Below are positions 8,722 to 17,598 of a stretch of DNA of 64,000 nucleotides, piece after piece. The notes beneath the pieces were generated by a model. That model saw only the letters and a list, made by a program, of their open reading frames with translations. It had not been told where the DNA came from and made no database searches. The DNA lies in assembly GCA_029251525.1 (NCBI GenBank), contig JAQXDE010000030.1, forward strand, positions 1-64,000, written 5' to 3'. Origin of the DNA: Saprospiraceae bacterium (GTDB lineage Bacteria > Bacteroidota > Bacteroidia > Chitinophagales > Saprospiraceae). Position numbers and translations under genes: made by a program. How positions within the stretch are numbered: the first letter of the stretch is position 1; each line of letters opens with the position of its first letter.

Positions 8722-8880
8722 TTTTTTGATTGTTTTTAAACTCTATAGCGTATTACACGATTAAAATTAAATTCGGTTAAAATAAAGGTGCGAAAATATA
8801 AAATAAGTAGGAATAATGATAGTAGTTGATAGAGTTACTACATTATTTCGTCTCAAATATTTACACGTAGAAAGAAGAGA

Positions 8881-8913
8881 TTTGTTTTTAGTTTCTGGAT
8901 TGTATTATCTTTG
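8881..8913 (+). promoter_or_regulatory. Bacteroidota-type promoter for the coiled-coil protein gene
   Basis: TTTG at 8881-8884, 21 bases, then TATCTTTG at 8906-8913, matching the Bacteroidota -33/-7 pattern (TTTG and TAnnTTTG). Transcription would begin near 8920, about 50 bases before the chosen ATG at 8970. Confidence 0.6.
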
Positions 8914-8969
8914 TGTATTAGAAAAAAACTGCTACCAAGTTGATATCGGTGGCTACAAACTCAAGTACT

Positions 8970-9440
8970 ATGATTCGTTCTATTGTGAAATTTGGTGTCT
9001 TATTGGTGGTAGGATTAGTTTTCTTTAATTATTTTTTAGGAACACCTGACGAAAAGGCAAAAGCAAAAAATACAATTTCTAAAGCAAAAGAAGCTGGTAA
9101 AGTGATTGGAGGTGTTTTGTTGGACTTAGGAAAAGATGGTGTTGCTTTGTTAAAAGAGGAAAAAGCAAAATTTGATGAGGGGAAATATGATAACGCAATA
9201 AAAGAAGTTGGAGAGTTGATATCCAATATAAAGAATCAAGTTGAAGGAGTTGATGGGGAAATGTTAGACCGGATCAATGATTTAGAAAAGCAAAAGGAAT
9301 CGATAGAAGGGGAATTAGAACAATCACAGGGGTCGGGTGGAGAAATATCAAAGGAAAAAATAGAAAAATTAAAAAAGCAGTTTGAAAATTTAACTGAGAA
9401 AACGGGGCAAGTGTTGAAAGATTTAAAGAATGGGAATTAA
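8970..9440 (+). CDS. Small membrane-anchored coiled-coil protein, unknown function
   Basis: A 156-residue protein with one N-terminal membrane segment (about residues 5-22, IVKFGVLLVVGLVFFNYFL) and then a highly charged, Lys/Glu-rich helical region with heptad character, especially 85-155 (LEKQKESIEGELEQ, IEKLKKQFENL). I use the ATG at 8970. A TTG 30 bases upstream is in frame, but the ATG puts the anchor at the very N-terminus, and a good promoter sits about 57 bases before it. The protein probably faces the periplasm or the cytoplasmic rim of the envelope. No family is recognised. The neighbours (leuS and a secreted protein) read away from it or towards it, so it is a single-gene unit. Confidence 0.65.
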   Translation: MIRSIVKFGVLLVVGLVFFNYFLGTPDEKAKAKNTISKAKEAGKVIGGVLLDLGKDGVALLKEEKAKFDEGKYDNAIKEVGELISNIKNQVEGVDGEMLDRINDLEKQKESIEGELEQSQGSGGEISKEKIEKLKKQFENLTEKTGQVLKDLKNGN

Positions 9441-9558
9441 TGATGGAGAGAATTGAGACAAGTCTGGGTTGTATCATCTTAGACTTGTCTAAATGAAAAT
9501 TATTGTTCGTTATTTTATATCCTAATATGAATTTATTCCGTTTGTATAAATGGTTTTA

Positions 9559-10197
9559 TTATATTTTTCCTGATAAAATAAATGTATCATTCTTCTCTAA
9601 CATAGCTCGATCACACTTTTTTATTTGAGATAAATTATCAAGCAGAATGTTTCCTTTGTACGAAATGTAGACACCATCAGCAAAGTGAGCTTCAAAAATT
9701 ATATAGTTGATGTCATTCTTTGGATAAAAATCGAATTTATATTTTCGCCATTCATTATGCTTGACAAATCTAGTTTCTGCTAATAATTGATTCCTTCCAC
9801 ACTTAGTGGAACTTCCCCATATTCTTAATTTTAGCGGTAGATTATAACCTGCATATTTTTTTGTGTAAGACAACATTAAATCGAATTGGTAACATTCTCC
9901 TCGCCTCATTGGTTGACTAATTCTTTGTTCGATGCTTTCCCATGTACCATTTTCTCTAGATATCAATCCCAAGAAAGTATCACCTTCATATGCTTCTTTG
10001 GTTACTCCCCAAGGGCCAGGTAGTAGATCTGGTGTAGTTCCATCTGCGCATTTATGCCAGCCTGCTGGCATAATAGCATCCTCGGGAATTCCTTCAAAGG
10101 AGGCATTGTCAAAATATATTTGACTAGATAGATCTGAACTAAAACAGAAAAGTCCTATCACAAATAAAAAATAACTTGATTTTGGAATTAAATTCAT
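9559..10197 (-). CDS. Secreted jelly-roll-like protein
   Basis: A 212-residue exported protein: signal peptide at 1-26 (ending SSDLSSQ), then a single domain. The pattern of an opening with FDNASFEG, a central GDTFLGLISRENGTWESIEQ and an ending with ILLDNLSQI resembles the galactose-binding/carbohydrate-binding jelly-roll domain seen in Bacteroidota surface proteins, often ahead of an OmpA domain. No OmpA part or T9SS sorting domain is present here. Cysteines (four in the mature part) could form disulfides. The role is unknown; glycan or peptidoglycan binding is a guess from the fold. Confidence 0.6.
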   Translation of the reverse strand: MNLIPKSSYFLFVIGLFCFSSDLSSQIYFDNASFEGIPEDAIMPAGWHKCADGTTPDLLPGPWGVTKEAYEGDTFLGLISRENGTWESIEQRISQPMRRGECYQFDLMLSYTKKYAGYNLPLKLRIWGSSTKCGRNQLLAETRFVKHNEWRKYKFDFYPKNDINYIIFEAHFADGVYISYKGNILLDNLSQIKKCDRAMLEKNDTFILSGKI

Positions 10198-10412
10198 ACA
10201 ATAATTCTAATTTTTATGTAAATATATCGCTTTTAAAGAAAAACGAACCTTAAAATCTTAAAATTGCATATTTAGCTTGGTTATGTGAAAAATGAATCCA
10301 ACTAGGGTTTGAAATTCTAATTGATAGATTTTAAATAGTTCCATTAAAGAAAATAAATTAGCACTTTCTATTTGTTAAGTAGAAACACTTAAAAAATTAA
10401 AACAATATTTCT

Positions 10413-10420
10413 TACTTTTG
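10413..10420 (+). promoter_or_regulatory. Candidate -7 element for ftsX
   Basis: TACTTTTG fits TAnnTTTG and lies 66 bases before the ftsX start. No TTTG was found at the usual distance upstream, so this is a single-element match. Confidence 0.4.
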
Positions 10421-10486
10421 TCCTACCTTATTTTGTTTTGATCTGAAAGAATGATTCCCAAAAACGCTGATTAAGAATAAAGAAAA

Positions 10487-11380
10487 ATGATGTCAAATCC
10501 ATCTGGAACAAACCAATCCAATAAAAACAAACCGAGTTACACTTATGTAATATTGAGTGTTTCTTTGGTGTTATTTCTTTTGGGGTTTTTTGGGTTGTTT
10601 TTGTTGCATGCTCCCAAATGGATTAAGGTTTACAAAGAGCAGGTTAATGTAATGATTGAAATAAAAGAAAAAGCTACTGAGGAAGAAATATTAGAAATAA
10701 CTAATTATTTGCATCAACAGAATTATGTAAAAAATGAATCTGTCAAGTTTGTTAGTAAAGAGGAGGTAGCTGAAGAAATGAAAGAAGAATTAGGTGCGAC
10801 TGAGAATACTTTAGATATGATGAATCCTTTTTATGATATGGTTCATTTTAATATGAATGCGAATTTCATGCAAGATGATAGAATGCGGATTATTCGAGAA
10901 AATATTATGCAGAATAATTTTGTCAGGGATGTATTTTATCAAGAATTATTAGTTGATCAGATTAATGAGAATTTAAAGAAAATTGGTTTGGTAGCTTTGT
11001 GTTTAGGTTTCTTTTTTATTATTGTTGCAATAGTACTCATTCACAATACCATAAGACTTGCAATGTATTCTAATCGTTTTGTGATAAAAAATATGCAACT
11101 CGTTGGTGCAACTTGGAGTTTTATAACAAAACCATACCTTACAAAAGGGTTATCAAATGGATTTTGGAGTGGATTAATTTCAATTATTTTATTGTCTATT
11201 TTAATCACATTAATCAATATTCAATTTCCTGAGCTTCGATTAGATATTTGGTTGGAGGATATTCCAGGTTTATTTTTAGTGATGATTGGTCTTATTTTAT
11301 TAGGTGTCTTGATCTGTTTTACAAGTACCTATTTTGTAGTTAATCGATATTTGAAAATGCGATTAGATGATTTGTATTGA
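10487..11380 (+). CDS. ftsX: Cell-division ABC-type permease FtsX
   Basis: A 297-residue inner-membrane protein with the FtsX plan: a cytoplasmic N-tail, a first membrane helix (about 20-42), a large periplasmic domain (43-160) and three more helices (about 165-190, 215-240 and 260-285). With the ATPase FtsE it relays division-ring state to periplasmic peptidoglycan hydrolases. The periplasmic part contains the usual N-terminal strand MIEIKEKATEEEILEI and a later conserved stretch VRDVFYQELLVDQINENL. No ftsE lies beside it, as is common in Bacteroidota. It heads the conserved set ftsX-DUF3098-uppP-truB. The start could be either of two adjacent ATGs. Confidence 0.9.
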   Translation: MMSNPSGTNQSNKNKPSYTYVILSVSLVLFLLGFFGLFLLHAPKWIKVYKEQVNVMIEIKEKATEEEILEITNYLHQQNYVKNESVKFVSKEEVAEEMKEELGATENTLDMMNPFYDMVHFNMNANFMQDDRMRIIRENIMQNNFVRDVFYQELLVDQINENLKKIGLVALCLGFFFIIVAIVLIHNTIRLAMYSNRFVIKNMQLVGATWSFITKPYLTKGLSNGFWSGLISIILLSILITLINIQFPELRLDIWLEDIPGLFLVMIGLILLGVLICFTSTYFVVNRYLKMRLDDLY

Positions 11381-11448
11381 TTTACGGCTTTTAAAAATAA
11401 ATAGGAATCATTTATCCATCAATTTAAAAATAAAAATATTTTAAACAT

Positions 11449-11766
11449 ATGAGCAAAAGTAAATCAAAGAAAAAGGTTACTGTTGGTAAAAAAAGAGAAG
11501 TTACCGCTACTACCTCTAGAAGAACACGTACTTCTTCCATTTCTACTCAACCAGAAACTTTACTTTTTGAAAAAACTAATTTCACCTTTGTTATTGGTGG
11601 CGCAATTTTAGTATTTTTTGGAATGATGATGATGTTGGGAGGGGGAATGCCAGATCCAAATACGTGGGATCCAGATATAATTTATTCCTCAAGAATAACG
11701 GTTGTTGGTCCGGTATTAATTATTGCTGGATTGGTGTTGGAGATTTACGCTATTTTTAAAAAATAA
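11449..11766 (+). CDS. DUF3098 family small membrane protein
   Basis: A 105-residue protein with a basic, Ser/Thr-rich N-tail (residues 1-40) and two membrane helices (about 48-66 and 82-103) joined by a short loop GGGMPDPNTWDPDIIYSSR. The loop and the position directly after ftsX identify it as the DUF3098 family, confined to Bacteroidota. The function is unknown. Its constant place beside ftsX suggests a part in division or envelope work. A strong terminator lies just downstream, separating it from uppP. Confidence 0.82.
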   Translation: MSKSKSKKKVTVGKKREVTATTSRRTRTSSISTQPETLLFEKTNFTFVIGGAILVFFGMMMMLGGGMPDPNTWDPDIIYSSRITVVGPVLIIAGLVLEIYAIFKK

Positions 11767-11783
11767 GACTTTCTCTGTTATGT

Positions 11784-11829
11784 AAAATCTTCTTTATTCC
11801 CTTGAATAAAGAAGATTTTGTGTTTTTAA
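11784..11829 (+). terminator. Strong intrinsic terminator after the DUF3098 gene
   Basis: A perfect 16-bp stem (11784-11799 with 11804-11819) with a 4-base CCTT loop, followed by GTGTTTTTAAAA. It closes the ftsX-DUF3098 transcript. Confidence 0.8.
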
Positions 11830-11901
11830 AATATAAGTTTAGGTAATTGATTCCCGTTATTTAAGTTTATTTAATCTAACAATAAAATTGATTGATAATA
11901 A

Positions 11902-12699
11902 ATGAGTGATCTAATAGAAGCTATACTGCTAGGTATTATTCAAGGATTAACTGAGTTTCTCCCTGTAAGTAGTAGTGGTCATTTAGAGTTAGCCAAAGTT
12001 ATGTTTGGTTACGATAAATCTGCTGAGGAAAGCATGTTACTAACAGTTATTTTACATGCTGCAACTGCTCTAAGTACAATGGTGATTTTTCGAAAAGAGA
12101 TTATTGAAATAATTACTGGACTTGTTAGTTTTGATAAAGAACAAGTTGATTTTTCAGGTAAGATTATTTTGTCTATGATTCCTGCTGCTATTGTAGGAGT
12201 TCTATTTGATGATCACTTGGAAGCATTGTTTGATAGACAGATACTACTTGTTGGTTTGATGTTAGTGCTAACAGGGGCACTTTTATTCCTAGCTGATCAA
12301 GCTAAAAATACAAGTAAAAGAGTGAGTTGGGGAAATGCTTTTATAATAGGAATTGCTCAAATGGTTGCCATCCTTCCAGGGATTTCAAGATCAGGAGCTA
12401 CCATTTCAACCTCTGTCCTTTTAGGAATAGACCGGACTCGTGCTGCAAAATTTTCATTTCTGATGGTAGTTCCATTGATATTGGGAAAAATGGCAAAGGA
12501 TATTCTTAGTGGGGAAATTACTTATGCAGAAGGTGAATTAATTCCTCTGGCAGCAGGATTTGTTGCTGCATTCGTAACTGGCTTGCTTGCTTGTACTTGG
12601 ATGATAGCTTTAGTTAAAAAAAGTAAATTATCTTATTTTGCATATTATTGTTTTATGGTAGCAGCTTTTGCCATTGCAAAAGGATTGGGTTGGTTCTAA
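11902..12699 (+). CDS. uppP: Undecaprenyl-diphosphatase
   Basis: A 265-residue multi-pass membrane enzyme that removes one phosphate from undecaprenyl diphosphate, recycling the lipid carrier for peptidoglycan and other glycans. Both family signatures are present: QGLTEFLPVSSSGHL at about residues 14-28, with the catalytic Glu, and LPGISRSGATIS in the middle, with the catalytic Arg/Ser. The length fits the BacA/UppP family. The truB gene starts 15 bases after the stop codon, so the two form an operon. Confidence 0.95.
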   Translation: MSDLIEAILLGIIQGLTEFLPVSSSGHLELAKVMFGYDKSAEESMLLTVILHAATALSTMVIFRKEIIEIITGLVSFDKEQVDFSGKIILSMIPAAIVGVLFDDHLEALFDRQILLVGLMLVLTGALLFLADQAKNTSKRVSWGNAFIIGIAQMVAILPGISRSGATISTSVLLGIDRTRAAKFSFLMVVPLILGKMAKDILSGEITYAEGELIPLAAGFVAAFVTGLLACTWMIALVKKSKLSYFAYYCFMVAAFAIAKGLGWF

Positions 12700-12714
12700 T
12701 AAATTAAAAATTAA

Positions 12715-13440
12715 ATGTCTGAATTTTCTCCTCCGTATGATTTTAAAGCTGGTGCTGTTTTATTGGTTAACAAGCCGTTGACTTGGACTTCATTTGACGT
12801 TGTCAACAAACTTCGATATACAATTAAAAAACACCTAGATGTAAAAAAAATTAAGGTCGGTCATGCTGGAACGCTTGATCCCTTAGCGACAGGTTTACTC
12901 ATTATTTGTACAGGTAAATTTACCAAACGGCTAGAGTCTTTTCAATCTCAAAAGAAGGAATATACGGGTAGTTTTTTACTCGGAAAAACCACTCCTTCTT
13001 TTGATGCGGAACAAGAACCCAATGCATTTTTTCCAACGGAACATATCACTTCAGAATTATTGGAAGAGGCTCGACTGAAATTTGAAGGTGATTTGGAACA
13101 ATATCCACCTCAGTTTTCAGCTATCAAAGTTGATGGAGTTCCGTTGTACAAGTCTGCCAGAAAGGGAGAAAGGGTAGAGGTTAAACCTAGGCCAGTCCAC
13201 ATTTTTAAATTTGAGATTGATGCCAAAAGATTCCCAACAATAGACTTTTATTCCGATGTAAGTAAGGGGACTTATATTAGATCCTTAGCTCATGATTTTG
13301 GTAAATCAGTTGAAAGTGGAGCGTACTTAACCAAATTAGTTAGAACATCTATTGGTGATTTCCAACTGAGGGATGCTTGGGAATTAGAAGATCTTTTGGC
13401 TCATATAGACGGGTTGGAGAATATTTATTCAAAAGATTGA
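12715..13440 (+). CDS. truB: tRNA pseudouridine(55) synthase
   Basis: Makes pseudouridine 55 in the T-loop of tRNAs. The catalytic Asp is D55 in HAGTLDPLATGLL. Other TruB motifs are KPLTWTSFDVV, the KEYTG strand, QYPPQFSAIKVDGVPLYK and GTYIRSLAHDFG. At 241 aa it is shorter than E. coli TruB (about 314) because it lacks a full C-terminal PUA domain, as in other Bacteroidota. It is the last gene of the uppP-truB unit. Confidence 0.95.
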   Translation: MSEFSPPYDFKAGAVLLVNKPLTWTSFDVVNKLRYTIKKHLDVKKIKVGHAGTLDPLATGLLIICTGKFTKRLESFQSQKKEYTGSFLLGKTTPSFDAEQEPNAFFPTEHITSELLEEARLKFEGDLEQYPPQFSAIKVDGVPLYKSARKGERVEVKPRPVHIFKFEIDAKRFPTIDFYSDVSKGTYIRSLAHDFGKSVESGAYLTKLVRTSIGDFQLRDAWELEDLLAHIDGLENIYSKD

Positions 13441-13518
13441 CGTAACCAAAAAGGTGGTATCCGAAAAATAGGTGCTCATTCCTTTGAAAGAATCGACAAA
13501 GGTTTATTAAAAAAAAAT

Positions 13519-13550
13519 GCCTGCTAAATAAATAGCAGACAATTCTTGTT
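13519..13550. terminator. Bidirectional hairpin terminator after truB
   Basis: An 8-bp stem with one mismatch around GCCTGCTA and TAGCAGAC (13519-13540). It is flanked by T-rich sequence on the plus side and by nine T residues on the minus side, so it can stop transcription from either direction. Confidence 0.6.
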
Positions 13551-14176
13551 TTAAATTTAAAATAGGATTTCTCCATCATTTAAAAGTGTTGTAAATCCAA
13601 TTAGCGTTAAATCATGTTGTGTGTATTGCGCTAGCTAGCGTAGGCGAGCTATAATTAATTTCGCATTTTATACTCAACAGCTAATTGAAAATTAGTAGTA
13701 GTAGTAATAGTAATTTTATTATCCTTAGTCACACCAGCCAATATTTCATTATTATTATATGCTTTGATAACATCTGTAATGTTAGACTAGTTTCTATTAT
13801 CGGATACGATAGGGTGCTACCTGTGTTATAATATTCTGAAAATGAAAATTAACCATCGTCTTATACTACCTATGTGTCAGTATAGTGGCTAATTATCTGG
13901 TATCCCTTTTAGGAAAGTATTTAGTTTTGTAATTTTTAATAAAGTACTCTAAAGGTTGAAGAGTAGTTTTCTCATAATATGTTATATAAATATAACTTAT
14001 AATATCTGGTTTCAATAACTATGAACTACTAAAAACAAATATTATTTTTAATCAATTAAAACAAGTTGATTATCATGTTTTTATAAATAAGGTAAAAAAT
14101 ATATATGTTTAAGCTTGGTGGTGGGTGAGACGTATTTTGTTATTTTCAAACCAAAATGGAGTTGATCATAAAAGCG

Positions 14177-14215
14177 ATAAATCGAGTAAATAAATTAAGA
14201 ATTTACTTGATTTAT
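14177..14215 (-). terminator. Possible terminator of the helical protein gene
   Basis: A 15-bp stem with one mismatch (14177-14191 with 14201-14215; G·T pairing in RNA), starting 26 bases after the stop codon of the minus-strand gene. The T-run after it is weak (CGCTTTTATG), so the call is tentative. Confidence 0.4.
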
Positions 14216-14240
14216 AGTACTGTGAAGATTAATAAAAAAA

Positions 14241-14951
14241 TTAGATCTTATTCTTTTCTGCTTTTAATTGTTCTTTGCGTTTTATCTTTTGATCATTGTT
14301 ACTCTCGTAAATTGCATAGTTTTCATATTTAGCAAGGTCAGTTTCTGCCCAAATGTCTTTGCCTATATCACAAAGGGTTACCATTTCTTTATAGATCAGA
14401 TTACCTACATCGACTCTACGTTCTACCGCAATATCTCGGTCTGCCACTCGATCTTGTTGAATATTTAAGGCATTTTCAAACGCTGTGGTTGCATCAACTA
14501 CTTTGTTTATTACATTTTCATTAACTCCAACATCACTTAAAAAATCTATTTGTTGTCGAGCAACTCTGGCAACTCGACGCCCGCAAAACAAAAGTTGAGC
14601 ATCAGTCATGTCACCCATTTTTGCTGTTCCAAACTTTCGGTATCGCCCAGTTCTATTGCTAAACTTCATATTTACACGTGTCATCAAACTTCGAATCGAA
14701 GATTTTAATTTCTCAGCTGCTTTATATTTTTTATCTGTTACAACCATTTGATCTCCTACCATTTCATCATCATCTGGAAGATCTCTAAGTTTTTCACAAT
14801 TGGTCTGAAAAGTTTTTAATCGATGCTTATCATACCCGTATTTTTCAAATTCTTTAATATCACGTAATGCAAAACGAATTCTATCCATACTCTGAAGGTA
14901 TAAATCCGCATCTGGAAAGTTGTGCATCCTATTTGCTGCTTGCTTTTTCAT
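14241..14951 (-). CDS. Helical protein of unknown function
   Basis: A 236-residue soluble protein with no signal peptide and no membrane segment. It is rich in charged residues and predicted to be almost all helical (for example DRIRFALRDIKEFEKYGYDKHRL and VARVARQQIDFLSDVGVNENVINKVVDAT). There are few cysteines and no recognisable catalytic motif. The Lys-rich C-terminus (KIKRKEQLKAEKNK) could bind nucleic acid, but this is a guess. It is monocistronic, surrounded by unrelated genes. The sustained open frame and normal composition support it as a real gene. Confidence 0.65.
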   Translation of the reverse strand: MKKQAANRMHNFPDADLYLQSMDRIRFALRDIKEFEKYGYDKHRLKTFQTNCEKLRDLPDDDEMVGDQMVVTDKKYKAAEKLKSSIRSLMTRVNMKFSNRTGRYRKFGTAKMGDMTDAQLLFCGRRVARVARQQIDFLSDVGVNENVINKVVDATTAFENALNIQQDRVADRDIAVERRVDVGNLIYKEMVTLCDIGKDIWAETDLAKYENYAIYESNNDQKIKRKEQLKAEKNKI

Positions 14952-15142
14952 ATGATAATCAATTAGTTAGCGATTGGTGACAAAGCAAAGATAGAATCAT
15001 TTTTCCATTAAACAAAAATATTCATTACAAAAACAATCTGTTTTTATATCTTTTTAATTATTACTCATTTGATAATTTCTTGGTATTTTTTTTGCAAGAA
15101 TCGAATAGCTTATATTTCGAGAAAAATGCTTGTATTAGATTT

Positions 15143-16303
15143 TTAAATAACTTCTAATGCTTGTTTCAGATCTTCAATTAACCATTTAGGATCCTCTAAG
15201 CCAATATAAAATCGGACTAAATTGAAAGGAAGGTTGGTATTCTCTTTTCCTGGAACATTATAAAAGGCACAAAATGGTAGTACCAATGATTCATGTCCAC
15301 CCCAAGAAACAGCTAGAGAAAATCTTTCTAATTGATGAAAAAATAATTCTGCTTTTTCAAAAGAGTCGGTTTTTAAATGTAAAGAAAATAAACCTCCTGC
15401 ACCATCCATCTGTTTTTTTGCTAAGTCAAATTGAGGAGAGTTAGGGGAGAATGGATAATTTACTTTTTCAACTTTGGGGTGATTTTCCAAATAGGACGTT
15501 ACTTCCATCGCGCTTTCATGACATCTTTTCATACGCAATTCTAAAGTTCTTAATCCCCGAATAACTAACATGGCATCGTTGGGAGAAATAATTGCTCCTA
15601 AGGTCATAAATTCAGCATAAAACATTTTTTTAATGATCTCCTTGCTAGAGCAAACTACTCCAACTATTACATCTGAATGTCCATTTAAATACTTTGTTCC
15701 AGAATGAATGACAATATCAATTCCATGTTCTATTGGTCTTTGAAAAATAGGTGAGGCATAACTGTTATCTATGGCAGTTACAATCCCATGTTTTTTAGCA
15801 ATAGCAGCGCAGGCTTTCAAATCTTGCAGTTCCAATACTATTGAGGTCGGACTTTCTAAAAATAGAAGGGTGGTGTTAGGTTGAATAGCTGCCTCGATTT
15901 CTTCTAAGTTAGTTCCATCAACAAAGGTATGACTTACTCCAAACTTGGGTAAATATTGAGTTAAAATATTATAAGTCCATGAGTATGCATTATTAACGCA
16001 AACTACATGAGCTCCATGATGAACTTGACTTAAAATAGCCATGGCATTTGCACTTGCTCCACTTCCAAAAACCAGGCAATCCTCTGCTTTTTCAAGTTTT
16101 GCAATTTTTTTTCTTAAAATAGAAACGGTTGGATTATTTCCTCTTGTGTAAATAACTGATTCCATTTCTTCTCCAAATGCTTTTCTAAAATCAGCTAAGT
16201 TTTCGAATACGAAATTGCTACTCTGAATTATTGGCGGTGAAACAGAATTATAATACTCTTTCCGGTTTTCTCCATGATGAAATAAAATATCACTTAAGTG
16301 CAT
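15143..16303 (-). CDS. Cys/Met metabolism PLP-dependent enzyme
   Basis: A 386-residue fold-type I PLP enzyme of the transsulfuration family (cystathionine gamma-synthase, cystathionine beta-lyase or methionine gamma-lyase). The PLP Schiff-base lysine is K204 in SGTKYLNGHSD. D179 in AIDNSYASP contacts the pyridine ring, and YTRGNNPTV plus FGSGASANAM hold the phosphate. The late motif AVSWGGHESLVLPF is typical. The sequence alone does not separate the sub-activities. The next gene downstream (PhzF-like) is upstream on this strand, 53 bases away, so the two may be co-transcribed. Confidence 0.88.
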   Translation of the reverse strand: MHLSDILFHHGENRKEYYNSVSPPIIQSSNFVFENLADFRKAFGEEMESVIYTRGNNPTVSILRKKIAKLEKAEDCLVFGSGASANAMAILSQVHHGAHVVCVNNAYSWTYNILTQYLPKFGVSHTFVDGTNLEEIEAAIQPNTTLLFLESPTSIVLELQDLKACAAIAKKHGIVTAIDNSYASPIFQRPIEHGIDIVIHSGTKYLNGHSDVIVGVVCSSKEIIKKMFYAEFMTLGAIISPNDAMLVIRGLRTLELRMKRCHESAMEVTSYLENHPKVEKVNYPFSPNSPQFDLAKKQMDGAGGLFSLHLKTDSFEKAELFFHQLERFSLAVSWGGHESLVLPFCAFYNVPGKENTNLPFNLVRFYIGLEDPKWLIEDLKQALEVI

Positions 16304-16355
16304 GATTAGGTTGATTTAAGTTTGCAAAAAAAAATATTATTCATGTAGTTGTTTT

Positions 16356-17144
16356 TTAAATAAATATCTTTCCCATCAAGTAAGTTTTGGCAAAGCCAGA
16401 TATCTCAACTCGGTCAATTAAATAACTACATTTTAGATTGCCTTTTCTTTTAGATAATTGAGCCGCAGTCAATTCATTTTTTCTAAGTTTATTTGCCCAA
16501 TATGGAATCATGGAAGTGTGAGCAGAACCTGTTGTTGGATCTTCGTCGACACCTACTTGAGGAAAGAAGCATCTTGAGACAAAATCTACATCTCGACCTG
16601 GAGCAGTTACGATGGTACCTCTTGCTTTAATTTTTTCTAATAGTTTAAAATTAGGTTGAAGTGACTCGATGATGGTTTGATTTTCAACAATTACCATATA
16701 ATCTGTTTTCCCTTTAAAAACTTCCATTGGTGTAATTCCTAGACCTTTAATTAGTTCAGTGGGAGCATTAACTTTTTCTAGGGTATCAGAAGGGAAATTC
16801 ATGGTGTACATGCCCTCATTTTTTCGCACACTTAGTTCTCCACTTTTTGGAGAAATAAAAAGCACTTTATCTCCTTCAAAGCCGTTTGAGAAAATTATGT
16901 GAGCAGAGGCTAATGTTGCATGCCCGCACAAATCAACTTCTATTGTTGGGGTAAACCATCGAAGTTCAAAATGATTTTTTTGGGGGACATAAAAAGCAGT
17001 TTCTGCTAAATTATTTTCCATCGCAATATTTTGCATCAAATCATCTGGCAGCCAATTTTCTAGTGGACAAACTGCGGCTGGATTGCCTCCAAATATATTT
17101 TCTGTAAAAGCATCAACTTGATAAATGGTTTGATTTTTTTTCAT
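16356..17144 (-). CDS. PhzF family isomerase/epimerase
   Basis: A 262-residue protein of the PhzF/diaminopimelate-epimerase-like fold. Family motifs are QVDAFTENIFGGNPAAVCPL at the N-terminus, a candidate catalytic Glu E48 in NNLAETAFY, DLCGHATLASAH in the middle and VDEDPTTGSAH in the second half. The members isomerise small carboxylated substrates, and the substrate here is unknown. I take the ATG at 17144; an in-frame TTG 21 bases earlier would add seven residues before the conserved MKKNQ start. It lies directly upstream of the PLP enzyme gene on the same strand, suggesting joint use in amino-acid metabolism. Confidence 0.9.
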   Translation of the reverse strand: MKKNQTIYQVDAFTENIFGGNPAAVCPLENWLPDDLMQNIAMENNLAETAFYVPQKNHFELRWFTPTIEVDLCGHATLASAHIIFSNGFEGDKVLFISPKSGELSVRKNEGMYTMNFPSDTLEKVNAPTELIKGLGITPMEVFKGKTDYMVIVENQTIIESLQPNFKLLEKIKARGTIVTAPGRDVDFVSRCFFPQVGVDEDPTTGSAHTSMIPYWANKLRKNELTAAQLSKRKGNLKCSYLIDRVEISGFAKTYLMGKIFI

Positions 17145-17598
17145 ATTTGGAGATTCTTTTAACAATTTTATAAAAGGTCAATTAGAGAGAAGTGGTCTTC
17201 AAAGCGTTTAAGTATGAATTATTCAAAACTTTGAGGCTTGATATAGATGGTTAGTAATTACCACCTCTCAGAATAGCTTTTGTATCAAATAGGAGTGAAG
17301 ATATTTTGTATACTATTTCTGTATAGGAAAATGAATTCAGCTTATGCTCAATTCATTTTTTCAAAATAAAAATCAATAAAAGGTACTAGAAGTATCAAAT
17401 TGTGTCAATCAAAAGTTTAGAGTCTCTGCTAAGTATTATTTAGAATTTCACAATAACTAAGGTAACAAAAGAAATCAGGCACTTCAAAGATTTTATTTTT
17501 TTGCCAGTGTATCAGCTGTATTACTTGATTCATCATTTCCGGCAAAATGAACTTATCTTAGTTGAAATAAATATATTTTTATCAAAAAATACTATCCG
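17145..17598. other. Intergenic stretch, no gene seen
   Basis: About 450 AT-rich bases between the PhzF gene and the end of the first FG-GAP gene. Stops are frequent in every frame. No clear terminator or promoter was recognised. Confidence 0.45.

Larger units (their letters stand above)
13441..14240. other. 800-base intergenic stretch with a GC-rich palindrome
   Basis: No gene is supported. It contains the truB terminator, an isolated GC-rich block around 13628-13650 with the perfect 12-bp palindrome CGCTAGCTAGCG at 13629-13640, and a long near-perfect inverted repeat near 14177-14215. The rest is AT-rich with frequent stops. Confidence 0.55.

Noticed and set aside
13349-13579. Minus-strand 76-codon frame across the end of truB
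   Set aside because: It overlaps truB and the terminator hairpin and has no homology features.
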